Part shown: one piece after another, positions 1-6,600 of the stretch
How positions within the stretch are numbered: the first letter of the stretch is position 1
Layout of the letters: each line of letters begins with the position of its first letter
Origin: Verrucomicrobiota bacterium
GTDB taxonomy: Bacteria > Verrucomicrobiota > Verrucomicrobiia > Chthoniobacterales > UBA10450
Direction of reading: 5' to 3'
DNA length: 16,531 nt
NCBI GenBank assembly: GCA_003218785.1
Contig: QHOM01000043.1
Coordinates: 1-16,531, forward strand
Notes under the pieces: generated by a model
What the model was told of the DNA's origin: nothing
Seen by the model: only the letters and a program-made list of their open reading frames with translations
The model's database searches: none
Position numbers and translations under genes: made by a program

Positions 1-652
1 CGTTTTCATCGACATAAAGTCCTTCGATCTGGTGAAACTGCGGGCTGTGCGTGGCGTCGAGTTCATCGCGACGATAGGCAGCGCCGGGAGCAATCACACG
101 AATCGGCGGGGGCGCGGCTTGCATGGTTCGAATTTGCACGGTCGAAGTGTGTGTTCGGAGCAAACGGCCGTCCGGCAAATAAAATGTGTCCTGCTCGTTT
201 CGGGCCGGATGTTCGAGTGGCGTGTTGAGCGCGTCGAAGCAATGCCATTCGTCTTCAATGTCCGGTCCGTCCGCGAGCGCGAAGCCCATTCGCCGAAAAA
301 TTTCGATCGAACGTTCCCACATCTGCGTGAGCGGGTGCAGCGTGCCGATTTTGTGCGGCGTTCCTGGCAACGAGATGTCGATCCTGGCCAGCGCGCCCGA
401 TTCTTTTTGCTCTCGGAACGTTGTGGCGCGCGCTTCGATCGAAGCAGTCACGGCGGTGCGGACCTCGTTGAGTAACTTTCCAACTACAGGCTTTTCATCT
501 TTGTTGAGCGTTTTGATTCGCTCCCCCCACGCGGAGACGGTGCCGCTTTTGCCGAGATATTTTACCCGCGCCCCCTCGAGCGCTTGTTCGTCGGGCGCGG
601 CTTCGATTTCGCCCAGTGCATCGTCACGGAGTTGTTCGAGTGGATGGATCAT
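1..652 (-). CDS. pheS: Phenylalanyl-tRNA synthetase alpha subunit, partial (C-terminus beyond the window edge)
   Basis: This is the catalytic subunit of the (alpha-beta)2 enzyme that charges tRNA-Phe in the cytoplasm. The reverse strand reads without a stop from an ATG at 652 to the window edge, giving 217 of the usual ~340 residues. The N-terminus (MIHPLEQLRDDALGEI, then VKYLGKSG near residue 30) is the typical coiled-coil tRNA-binding arm. The class II catalytic core follows: GTLHPLTQ (~103), DGPDIEDEWHCFDALN (~128-143), the ATP-site segment LLRTHTS (~164-170) with VQIR, and motif 2 FHQIEG (~206-211). The start is set by alignment with the family N-terminus; only a weak GGA lies upstream (ACGGACG). 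It lies 84 bp downstream of rplT on the same strand, the common rplT-pheS order, so co-transcription is likely. Confidence 0.96.
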   Translation of the reverse strand, partial: MIHPLEQLRDDALGEIEAAPDEQALEGARVKYLGKSGTVSAWGERIKTLNKDEKPVVGKLLNEVRTAVTASIEARATTFREQKESGALARIDISLPGTPHKIGTLHPLTQMWERSIEIFRRMGFALADGPDIEDEWHCFDALNTPLEHPARNEQDTFYLPDGRLLRTHTSTVQIRTMQAAPPPIRVIAPGAAYRRDELDATHSPQFHQIEGLYVDEN

Positions 653-660
653 CGTCCGTA

Positions 661-735
661 AATCGATAAAACGTTAAATCGTTAGATCGGCAAATCGATT
701 CACGATTTAACGAATCAGGAATTACGATTCAACGA
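661..735. repeat. AT-rich ATCG/TTAACG repeat block between rplT and pheS
   Basis: The spacer consists of short reiterations of AAATCG, GATTTAACG and GATTCAACG. It contains a perfect 11-bp inverted repeat, CGTTAAATCGT at 672-682 and ACGATTTAACG at 702-712, with a 19-base loop. The segment 696-712 matches 8548-8564 at 16 of 17 positions, so this is a dispersed intergenic repeat. No T-run follows the stem on the minus strand, so it is not obviously a terminator. Confidence 0.6.
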
Positions 736-736
736 A

Positions 737-1114
737 TCACGCCGCTTTCTTCGCCTTCTTCTCCAGCGCGCTCTTGGCCTGATCGACGATCGATTTGAAT
801 GCTGCCTCGTCAGTGACGGCGAGATCCGCAAGGATCTTTCGATCAAGGCCGATGCCAGCCGCTTTGAGCCCTTCCGCAAAACGACTGTAGTTCATTCCAT
901 TGGCGCGCGCAGCAGCGTTTAGCCGTTGAATCCAGAGGTAACGAAACGTACGTTTGCGTGTTTTGCGATCGCGATACGCCCAGTATTGGGCTTTCATCAT
1001 CGCATCTTTCGCGTAGCGGAAAAGTTTCGAACGGCGTCCGCGATAACCTTTGGCTTTCTTTAAAACCCGTTTGCGCCGGGCCCGGCTTGCCGGGGCATTA
1101 GTGGCTCTTGGCAT
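737..1114 (-). CDS. rplT: 50S ribosomal protein L20
   Basis: L20 binds 23S rRNA early and is needed for large-subunit assembly. The 125-residue product has the usual family length (~115-120) with a short Lys/Ala tail. Diagnostic stretches are RRKRVLKKAKGYRGRRSKLF near residues 13-32, YAYRDRK-type YWAYRDRKTRKR near 44-55, LWIQRLNAAARANGMNYS near 60-77 and LDRKILADLA near 94-103. The N-terminal half is strongly basic and the C-terminal half carries the rRNA-binding globular domain. The start MPRATN is the conserved one. In most bacteria the order is infC-rpmI-rplT; here no rpmI is present in the 415 bp upstream. A hairpin (1125-1140) sits 10 bases ahead of the ATG and could control translation, since L20 is autoregulated in several bacteria; that part is inference. 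pheS follows on the same strand. Confidence 0.97.
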   Translation of the reverse strand: MPRATNAPASRARRKRVLKKAKGYRGRRSKLFRYAKDAMMKAQYWAYRDRKTRKRTFRYLWIQRLNAAARANGMNYSRFAEGLKAAGIGLDRKILADLAVTDEAAFKSIVDQAKSALEKKAKKAA

Positions 1115-1124
1115 TGTGTTTCGC

Positions 1125-1140
1125 CCCGAATTGCTTCGGG
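1125..1140 (-). promoter_or_regulatory. Hairpin in the rplT leader
   Basis: On the rplT mRNA strand a 6-bp stem (CCCGAA and TTCGGG, 4-base loop) ends 10 bases before the start codon and includes the only G-rich stretch (GGGGCG) that could act as a ribosome binding site. A second small stem, CTCG and CGAG, lies at 1145-1157. Position over the expected ribosome-binding region suggests a translational control element, but it may only be a dispersed repeat. Confidence 0.35.
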
Positions 1141-1261
1141 ACTCCTCGTTCAGCGAGCTGTTATTCCATTGTCGATCTTCGCGACCTCACTCGCTGATGC
1201 GGTCCCGCAGCGCGGCACCAGGTGCGCAGATCGAAAGCGCAAAAGTTAGGCGCATTGGGAT

Positions 1262-1373
1262 AAATGACAAATGGACATTGAAAATGACGAAGCACGCGCC
1301 TTCGTCTGACTACGGCGCGGCAGGCGAATGACGAATGTCGAAGGAATGACGAAATCCGAATGATAAAGAATGA
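1262..1373. repeat. Degenerate ATGACGAA repeat with embedded stem-loop
   Basis: At least five imperfect copies of (GA)ATGACGAA are visible: near 1264, 1283, 1327, 1345 and 1359-1373. They are interrupted by a GC-rich stem-loop with arms CGCGCC (1295-1300) and GGCGCG (1314-1319). Low-complexity runs of this kind are, as I recall, frequent between genes in Verrucomicrobiota; no function is known to me. Confidence 0.55.
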
Positions 1374-1529
1374 TGCTATCGCAATCGGGGCGGCACGAAA
1401 GAACTGTCGCCCACTCCTCCGGACTCTTCACAACCAATCTGGTCCGGAGTGTGATAAATTCAACGTCCGGGAACTTAACGATTAGATCTCGGCTTCGGCG
1501 GGCGCGGCTCTCTCGGGCACGAGGAGCGC

Positions 1530-2315
1530 TCAAGGCCGGGGAGGACGACCGGGGACCGTTCTAGGAGTCGCCGAAGGTAGCGCCGCAGCCCTTTGATCGC
1601 GAGTGTTGAGCCCGGTTGGATCGATCATGTAGCTACTCGGCGGCGAAATCTGTTGGTTTTCCGCCTCGCGCAAAATGAGATTGAGATTTGGAAGCGGCGG
1701 AAACTTCGCGATCAACATTGACGTCTTAATCAACTCGGAAAGATCGACATCCTGCGGCTCTGGCAACTTCGCCGCACCCGCGCGCACCATTATCATTTGC
1801 CCGGCGTGCAGCGCTCGAGTCTCGCCCGGATGATGTTTAAGCGAGACGCTGCCGTGGCCCTCGAGGATGATGAATTTGATCCATGATTTGGGATGATACT
1901 CAGCCATTGCTGTGAAACTGGTACCTGCCGATGTCGCGATCGCCGTGTTGATTCGCGCGCCGCCGGAACTTTTCGGCAGGTACAGCAATATGCTGCCACT
2001 CGCCAAATCGAACTCTCGTTCGCCGAAACTGAAGACGCTGTTCGCGCCGAGCCGCGCCAACGTTCGATCCGTGAAGGTAAGCTCCGCGCGCGAATCGCTG
2101 GCGGTTCGCACGGCTGTGCCTGGGTGGACATTGTTGTTAACTGAAGCTGGGCGCGGCGCAGCGTTCGGTGCAAGCAATTGCACATTGTGAATTGCCTGAG
2201 TGATGCGAGCTTCTTTCTTCTCGGGCACAATCGCGAATGTGGTGGGCCCAATCGCAACAGCGAAGGCGAACAGGATCCCGATGAAACGAAATCGATGGCG
2301 AAGCCGTTTCTTCAT
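1530..2315 (-). CDS. Secreted FecR-domain protein (third paralogue of the cluster)
   Basis: The 261-residue product starts with a clear Sec signal peptide: basic n-region MKKRLRHRFRF, hydrophobic core to about residue 25, and a likely cleavage after TFA (28). A FecR domain follows (~34-180), with KEARITQAIHNVQLL, then HPGTAVRT, SRAELTFTDRTLARLGANSV and FILEGHGSVSLK. It lacks the cytoplasmic anti-sigma N-terminus and membrane segment of classical FecR, so it is probably a periplasmic or surface protein rather than a sigma-factor regulator. The tail (~193-222) matches its two paralogues upstream (KTS-LL, then a Glu/Gln-rich end). The C-terminus is Pro/Arg-rich and short. The frame stays open to 2693, but that extension translates intergenic repeats, so the ATG at 2315 was chosen; no good ribosome binding site precedes it. 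It is 478 bp from the preceding gene, so operon membership is uncertain. Confidence 0.8.
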   Translation of the reverse strand: MKKRLRHRFRFIGILFAFAVAIGPTTFAIVPEKKEARITQAIHNVQLLAPNAAPRPASVNNNVHPGTAVRTASDSRAELTFTDRTLARLGANSVFSFGEREFDLASGSILLYLPKSSGGARINTAIATSAGTSFTAMAEYHPKSWIKFIILEGHGSVSLKHHPGETRALHAGQMIMVRAGAAKLPEPQDVDLSELIKTSMLIAKFPPLPNLNLILREAENQQISPPSSYMIDPTGLNTRDQRAAALPSATPRTVPGRPPRP

Positions 2316-2400
2316 AATCGGTGGAGTCTTTAGAGAAAGATAACACCGCATACGCGACAGTGAAACTTCCTGTAGCGGCAGGTTCGCCGCGTTGAATCCG

Positions 2401-2430
2401 TCCCGCGGCAGGCGTGTCGCCTGCGTCCCC
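2401..2430. repeat. REP-like palindrome
   Basis: Arms CAGGCG (2409-2414) and CGCCTG (2418-2423) are separated by TGT and embedded in a GC-rich setting (CCCGCGG upstream, GTCCCC downstream). The structure resembles an interspersed repetitive extragenic palindrome. Only one clear copy is in this window, so family membership rests on recollection of similar elements. Confidence 0.45.
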
Positions 2431-2770
2431 AGTCTCTGGAGAAGAGGATACCATCGCGCACGCGTCAGTGACGCTGTGCGCAGCTTGTTAGCCTTAGGCA
2501 GGCCAGAATAGGGCGATTGACTCAATCGCCCGCTGTGCGCGTATGTCGCCTCTTCCCTCGTAGGGAGAGGGGAAGGGTGAAGGTTTTCGTTCAGGGTTAC
2601 CTGGCGCCTGCAGCGTCCACGCCCCTCACCTTGGTCCTCCCCCATTTTTGCAAGGGGCGAGGCGAGAAAGGAGTGCGCCGTGCGTTCCTTCACCTTTTAA
2701 AGAGCACACACGGGAGATGACTCCGGTCGTTTTCTTACGTGCTAAAGGATTTATCCCTTGTTGGCGCTCC

Positions 2771-2792
2771 GTGGCTCGGCGCGGCGAGCCAC
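2771..2792. repeat. Hairpin directly after the filamentous exoprotein stop
   Basis: Perfect 8-bp arms GTGGCTCG and CGAGCCAC with a 6-base loop. It begins one base after the stop codon (2794-2796, minus strand). There is no T-run downstream on the minus strand, so it is more likely a REP-like mRNA-stabilising or dispersed element than a rho-independent terminator. Confidence 0.5.
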
Positions 2793-2793
2793 T

Positions 2794-5787
2794 TCACTGT
2801 GGCAAACGCCTCGGTGACAACGAAGACGCAGTCCGGATATCCATCGTGCGACGATCTGCGCCCAAGCGGCCAGCGGCATTGATCCGACTGGAATTTCTCC
2901 AATTACTCGCGATCTTCGAAGCGGGAATCGTGATCTTCCCGCCAGGACCAGGAACAGCACCATCGAGCAGAGCAAGCAGTTGCCCGCTATCGCTGACATT
3001 GATTCCGACGCGGGACTTAGTGGGCGTGGGCGCGGGCGAGGACGGGCCGAACGGCGGCGCGTTGCTTAGCGGTTGCGGATCATTCGCGCCGGCACCAGCA
3101 AACGTGCCGGTCGTCGTTTCATTACCGCCGAAGCCGGTGTAATTGGCGTTGTTGGTGTAAACATCGGCCGGAGCTTTGCCGCCGATGGTGACCACAACAT
3201 TGTTGAAAATGGTGACCGAATTAGCGGCCAGAATCTTTGCGCTGTTGCCGCCAAGCGTGACATCGGAAACGAAATTAAGCTGGCCGTTGCTGCCCGACGC
3301 GTAAAGTTCCAACGTCGTATCAGCCGAGAGGGTGCCGCCGCCGATATTGAGCACACCGTTTGTGCCGAGCGCGCCAACTTTGAGCACATCTGCGTGAGCG
3401 CTGGCATTATTGAATGTGATCGTTCCATCTCCGTCGGTGAAGGCGAGGAACGTCCCGCCGGCATCATAACTGCCGCCATTAAAATTGATCGCAGCCGCTG
3501 CTGCACCGTCGCTGCCAAGAATCTGAACAGTCGCATCGTTGGTGACAGTGGCGGTGCCGGAAACGTTCATATTGATAGTAGCGTTGCCATTCATGACGCC
3601 GCCGTTGCTGTTATCAATCTGAGTTAACAACGAATTCGCGGTGAGACTTCCCGCGGTGACGTCGATGGTTGCGTTTCCGCCGATTGTTCCGCCGCTGAAG
3701 TTGTCAATCTCGACATCAAATAGCCCGGCGATGGAAGCGTTGACGATGTTGAGATCAATGGTGGCGTCGCCTCCGATGAAACCACCAGGGGAGCCCTCGA
3801 CGAAGCTTCCGTTGCGAATTAGAAAGTAGGCGTCACCCGGGATGCCACCACTATTAGGATCGCTCCCCGTGGTGGTAAGATTGCCGGAGAGGTTCAGATT
3901 TATCGCGGCATTTCCGCCGATACTCCCGCCGGTGCCGCTGCCGCTGCCGTTGTTGAAGTTGTCCATTAGCGCATCGAGTTCCCCGCCAACCGAAATATTG
4001 GCAGCTGTGATATTCAGCGTGGCATCTGAGTCAATGGTTCCGCCGATCGGGCCGGTGAACAAGAGGTTGCGTTGATTTTCGATATCAATCAGGGCGTCGC
4101 CGGCAATGGTCAGATCGCCGCCAATGGTCAACGTCAGAGTAGCGTTTCCGTGAATCGTTCCGCCCGATGGCGGCGTGAACTGATAATCGGGCGGGATGTC
4201 GTTGAGCACGAACCAAGAAGCGCCAGAACTCCCAGGCATGATATTGGTGGTACCTTGAATCGTTACGTCGCCGGGGACATCCCACGTAGCAGTAGCGTTG
4301 CCATCGATAATGCTGCCTCCTCTGTTGCTGATACCGGAACCGAAGAGGACGCCGGCCATGTCGACACTGGCAGCATGCAGGAAGAGAGAAACGTCGGAAC
4401 CGATAAATGAGGGGGTCGTGTTCCCGCCGACATCATCGTACCTGCTGGAGACGATAAATTCCGCACTAAAACCGTTGGTAAACTGGTCGACGCCAATGGT
4501 CAAGGCGCCGCTGACATTAAACGTCAGGTTCCCGCCCGAATCGATCATCCCGCCGCCGCGATTGTTCAGGAAAACGTCAACATAAGAGTTGGCGGTGAGG
4601 TTGCCGCCAATTTCGATGTCGATGTTTCCGCCTGTGCCGATGTGGCCAGCAGGGTTGGCGGTAAAATCGTAGTTCTGGACGTAGGCAGCGAGACCATTCA
4701 CCTGGACGTTGCCGTTCACTGTGAGATTGAGATTTCCGCCGTTGTCGATCAGCGCATTTGTGTTTTGAACAAGCAACTCAAAATCCCCCGGCTCGGGGGA
4801 CTCCGTCGCCGAGCCAAGGCCGGTGGCGGTGAGATTTCCAGTGATGTCCACGGAAATATTTCCGCCGGTGCCAATGTGGCCCTGGTTTGTGACCTGCAAA
4901 CGAGAAAACTCAGTGGCCGAACTGTTCGTGTAATCGCCGGTAATGTTGAGTGTCAGATCAGCTCCGCTGGCGACTGTGGCGCCGGGCAACACCAGTGTGT
5001 TTAACCTCACCTTGCCATCGAGTAAGAGGGATCCATTTTGCAGCGTCAGGTTGTTTCCGGCGGTCGCGTCGAATTCACCGACGCTCATCGTGCCTGGGTT
5101 GGTAAGCTGAATCGATCCTTCCGCAGCAAGCTCGAGAATCCCTATGTTGGAAATCGGGGAATCAAGAATGAGGTCGGAGCCGGCCCCGCGCGCGTACATG
5201 GCAAGCTCGCTGAGATCCTGGAACGAGACGTCCGACGTGAGATTAATCGAACCGTTAACAGTGGCTAGCACCAGCAGGTCAAGCCCCGTAAACGCCAACG
5301 TCCCGCCGGGCGGTCCGGAGGTAATGCCATCCACAGCTATTAAACCAAGCTTCGTAGTGCCGCCATTGCTGAGATCAATCGTCGGATTACCGATGAGCGA
5401 TAGGCTTTGAAATTTAAAAACGGCGATCGGCAAATGGTTCGCGTCGGCAAAGAAAACGTCATCGATTCCCAAGGCAGTATCGAAGGCTGAGGTGGAACCA
5501 AAGGCCCACAGCGTGAAGGCGCCATCATCAGTTACGCCGCGATAGATTGTTCCAAAATTTGTCACGCCATTCGTTGTGATCGCAGGGTCGGTTGTAATCA
5601 CCGTTCCCGACGTGATCAGATAAGGAACTGGTGAAGTGATCGTGGTTGGTGGCCCGAACTTGCTCGGAGTTGGCGTTGGTGGCGGCGGAGTTGGCGTTGG
5701 CGGTGGCGGAGTCGGTGTGGGTGGCGGCGGAGTGGGTGGCGGCGGAGTTGGCGGTGGCGGAGTTGGCGGTGGTGGAGATGGGTCGGA
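2794..5787 (-). CDS. Filamentous, repeat-rich exoprotein: passenger half of a FecR-FHA-like protein, in a shifted frame
   Basis: This frame opens just after a TGA at 5788-5790 and runs ~997 codons. It begins with a proline-rich linker (repeats of TPPPP and TPTP, then SKFGPP), which continues the FecR protein encoded upstream in another frame. Next comes a segment with YRGVTDDG, FGSTSAFDTALGIDD and FKFQSLSL. More than ten irregular repeats of the type GGNLTxNVSG and GGxIGGNATIDL follow, rich in Gly, Asn, Thr and Ser, as in beta-helical filamentous haemagglutinin-like adhesins. A later block reads LKVGALGTNGVLNIGGGTLS and TNNANYTGFGGN. The C-terminus has GGKITIP and LGADRRTMDIRTA. No outer-membrane barrel, sorting signal or signal peptide lies in this half, and the first ATG (5601) is inside the conserved segment, so it is not an independent gene. 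The likely role is a surface or matrix fibre. Confidence 0.75.
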   Translation of the reverse strand, partial: SDPSPPPPTPPPPTPPPPTPPPPTPTPPPPTPTPPPPTPTPSKFGPPTTITSPVPYLITSGTVITTDPAITTNGVTNFGTIYRGVTDDGAFTLWAFGSTSAFDTALGIDDVFFADANHLPIAVFKFQSLSLIGNPTIDLSNGGTTKLGLIAVDGITSGPPGGTLAFTGLDLLVLATVNGSINLTSDVSFQDLSELAMYARGAGSDLILDSPISNIGILELAAEGSIQLTNPGTMSVGEFDATAGNNLTLQNGSLLLDGKVRLNTLVLPGATVASGADLTLNITGDYTNSSATEFSRLQVTNQGHIGTGGNISVDITGNLTATGLGSATESPEPGDFELLVQNTNALIDNGGNLNLTVNGNVQVNGLAAYVQNYDFTANPAGHIGTGGNIDIEIGGNLTANSYVDVFLNNRGGGMIDSGGNLTFNVSGALTIGVDQFTNGFSAEFIVSSRYDDVGGNTTPSFIGSDVSLFLHAASVDMAGVLFGSGISNRGGSIIDGNATATWDVPGDVTIQGTTNIMPGSSGASWFVLNDIPPDYQFTPPSGGTIHGNATLTLTIGGDLTIAGDALIDIENQRNLLFTGPIGGTIDSDATLNITAANISVGGELDALMDNFNNGSGSGTGGSIGGNAAINLNLSGNLTTTGSDPNSGGIPGDAYFLIRNGSFVEGSPGGFIGGDATIDLNIVNASIAGLFDVEIDNFSGGTIGGNATIDVTAGSLTANSLLTQIDNSNGGVMNGNATINMNVSGTATVTNDATVQILGSDGAAAAAINFNGGSYDAGGTFLAFTDGDGTITFNNASAHADVLKVGALGTNGVLNIGGGTLSADTTLELYASGSNGQLNFVSDVTLGGNSAKILAANSVTIFNNVVVTIGGKAPADVYTNNANYTGFGGNETTTGTFAGAGANDPQPLSNAPPFGPSSPAPTPTKSRVGINVSDSGQLLALLDGAVPGPGGKITIPASKIASNWRNSSRINAAGRLGADRRTMDIRTASSLSPRRLPQ

Positions 5788-6554
5788 TCAAGGGGATTCG
5801 TTGTCGTGGTGGCAACGAGGCCGCTGGCTATTTTCAGGTCCAGTTGCTTCTGTTCTTCCAGCGCGATCAAATCCAGAGCTTGGCTGGGAAGCGGTGTATC
5901 GTAACCGATGACAAGGAGCGATGTCTTCATGACTTGCCCAATGTCAAAATTCTGCACTTTCGAAAAGCTTGTGCCGTCGGTGGTGACAGTTTTTCCGGGA
6001 CCCAGCTCGACGGATTGACCATTGCGCAAATCAAGGCGGAAGGTCCCTTCCAGGCAAAGCCATTTGCTGAAGGGGTGAGGGTTACTGGCGGTGGCGGGAT
6101 GAAATTCGCCGATGCCAGTGGTGCCTGTGATTGAGACGGTGACCCCAGCGGTTTTGATTGTCGCGCCGCCCCTGCCTTTCGGTACCTGAAAAAGAATCGC
6201 GCCATCGATAAGATTCATCTCCCGCGTGCCCTGGTTGAAACTGAAGATCGTGTTCGCGCCGAGGCGGGTGAGGGTTAGATCGGGGAAAGTCAATTCGCTG
6301 CGCGACTGGCTGCCGGTGCGAACGGCGGTGCCGGTGCGGACAAGATCGCTGACGGCAGCCGGGCGCGGCGCCGCTTGTTGTAACAGCAGTTTAACGTCAT
6401 TCACCACCTGGGTGACGCGCGCTTCCTTGAATTGTGTTGCGTTCGCCGAAGTGGCGACAGCGATAAGACAAGTAAAACCTGACGCAATCGCGACGAACCT
6501 CGTGCGCCCGGTTCCTCCAAATAGTTTTTTTGTACTTTCCAGGATGTTAGTCAT
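5616..6554 (-). CDS. FecR-domain exoprotein, N-terminal half (signal peptide plus FecR), disrupted before its proline linker
   Basis: A signal peptide (residues 1-39, cleavage near SANA/TQ) leads into a FecR domain (~42-200) with KEARVTQVVNDVKLLL, TGTAVRTG, SRSELTFPDLTLTRLGANTI, FQVPKGRGGA and LCLEGTFRLDL. The conserved tail QVMKTSLLV (~207-215) and LEEQKQ (~232-237) follows. The sense reading ends near NPLDPT (~258). Beyond that, this frame gives a meaningless His/Arg/Gln-rich run to the stop at 5616, while the -1 frame gives the expected Pro-Thr linker and the long passenger. The intended product is therefore one protein of about 1,253 residues spanning 6554 to 2794. The gene starts 46 bp after the preceding FecR gene on the same strand, so an operon is likely; no Shine-Dalgarno is visible (CCCCTTT before the ATG). 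Confidence 0.8.
   Translation of the reverse strand: MTNILESTKKLFGGTGRTRFVAIASGFTCLIAVATSANATQFKEARVTQVVNDVKLLLQQAAPRPAAVSDLVRTGTAVRTGSQSRSELTFPDLTLTRLGANTIFSFNQGTREMNLIDGAILFQVPKGRGGATIKTAGVTVSITGTTGIGEFHPATASNPHPFSKWLCLEGTFRLDLRNGQSVELGPGKTVTTDGTSFSKVQNFDIGQVMKTSLLVIGYDTPLPSQALDLIALEEQKQLDLKIASGLVATTTTNPLDPTHLHHRQLRHRQLRRHPLRRHPHRLRHRQRQLRRHQRQLRASSGHQPRSLHQFLI
5666..5780. repeat. 15-bp GC-rich tandem repeat encoding the Pro-Thr linker
   Basis: Imperfect tandem units of about 15 bp (GGCGGTGGCGGAGTT on the plus strand, with GTTGGC variants) run through this stretch. Read on the minus strand in the passenger frame they give TPPPP/TPTP, a flexible linker between the FecR and passenger domains. 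Such arrays are prone to slippage and to assembly error, which fits the frame change at their upstream edge. The plus-strand Gly/Val reading is an artefact. Confidence 0.75.
5776..5790 (-). other. Apparent -1 frameshift joining FecR and passenger reading frames
   Basis: The FecR frame is sensible down to NPLDPT (codon ACC at 5783-5781). The passenger frame has a TGA at 5790-5788 and becomes sensible immediately after, as PSPPPPT. The switch must fall in these few bases and equals a one-base step back, or one missing base in this sequence. No canonical X XXY YYZ slippery heptamer is visible, so a mutation or sequencing/assembly error is more likely than programmed frameshifting. Confidence 0.7.
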
Positions 6555-6600
6555 AAAGGGGAGTGGGCGCCGATGTTGTCTGGTTTATTGGCAGTTTGCA

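Larger units (their letters stand above)
1115..1529. other. Gene-free stretch upstream of rplT, filled with hairpins and degenerate repeats
   Basis: No credible gene is visible on either strand. Next to rplT are two tandem hairpins (1125-1140 and 1145-1157). From 1262 to 1373 lies a degenerate ATGACGAA repeat interrupted by a GC-rich stem-loop. From about 1412 to 1451 there is an imperfect inverted repeat (CACTCC..GGA against TCCGGAGTG). The 95-codon reading frame on the minus strand through 1246-1533 has a low-complexity composition rich in FVI, ICHLS and RLP that is typical of translated intergenic repeats, so it is not called. The rplT promoter should be in here, but no convincing -35/-10 pair was found. 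Confidence 0.6.
2316..2793. other. Repeat-rich gap between two FecR genes
   Basis: No gene is supported here. The stretch is a mosaic of intergenic repeats: a small CCTG/CAGG stem near 2371-2384; a GC-rich palindrome at 2409-2423; a CCTCTTCCCT / AGGGAGAGG purine-pyrimidine hairpin at about 2549-2569 with a degenerate oppositely oriented relative at about 2623-2677; and a hairpin with 8-bp arms at 2771-2792 next to the stop of the preceding gene. Translated, parts read as low-complexity strings such as HPSPLPTREE, which recur in translated non-coding DNA of many genomes. Confidence 0.55.

Noticed and set aside
661..735. CRISPR array or tRNA in the repeat-rich spacers
   Set aside because: Repeats are short, irregular and lack uniform spacers; no cloverleaf or cas genes are visible anywhere in the window.
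1246..1533. 95-codon minus-strand frame upstream of rplT
   Set aside because: It is a translated degenerate repeat (FVI/ICHLS-type composition) with no domain pattern, and it overlaps hairpins.
2316..2693. N-terminal extension of the third FecR protein to 2693
   Set aside because: The extension translates purine/pyrimidine and GC-rich repeats, while a clear signal peptide starts at the ATG at 2315.
5776..5790. Programmed -1 frameshifting
   Set aside because: No X XXY YYZ heptamer or obvious downstream pseudoknot was seen; mutation or error is simpler.
5528..5815. Ala/Thr/Asn-rich minus-strand frame across the linker
   Set aside because: It is the third frame of the same tandem repeat and stops soon after it; it joins neither the FecR nor the passenger part.
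5636..5911. Gly/Val-rich plus-strand frame
   Set aside because: It is the antisense reading of the Pro-Thr linker repeat of the exoprotein.
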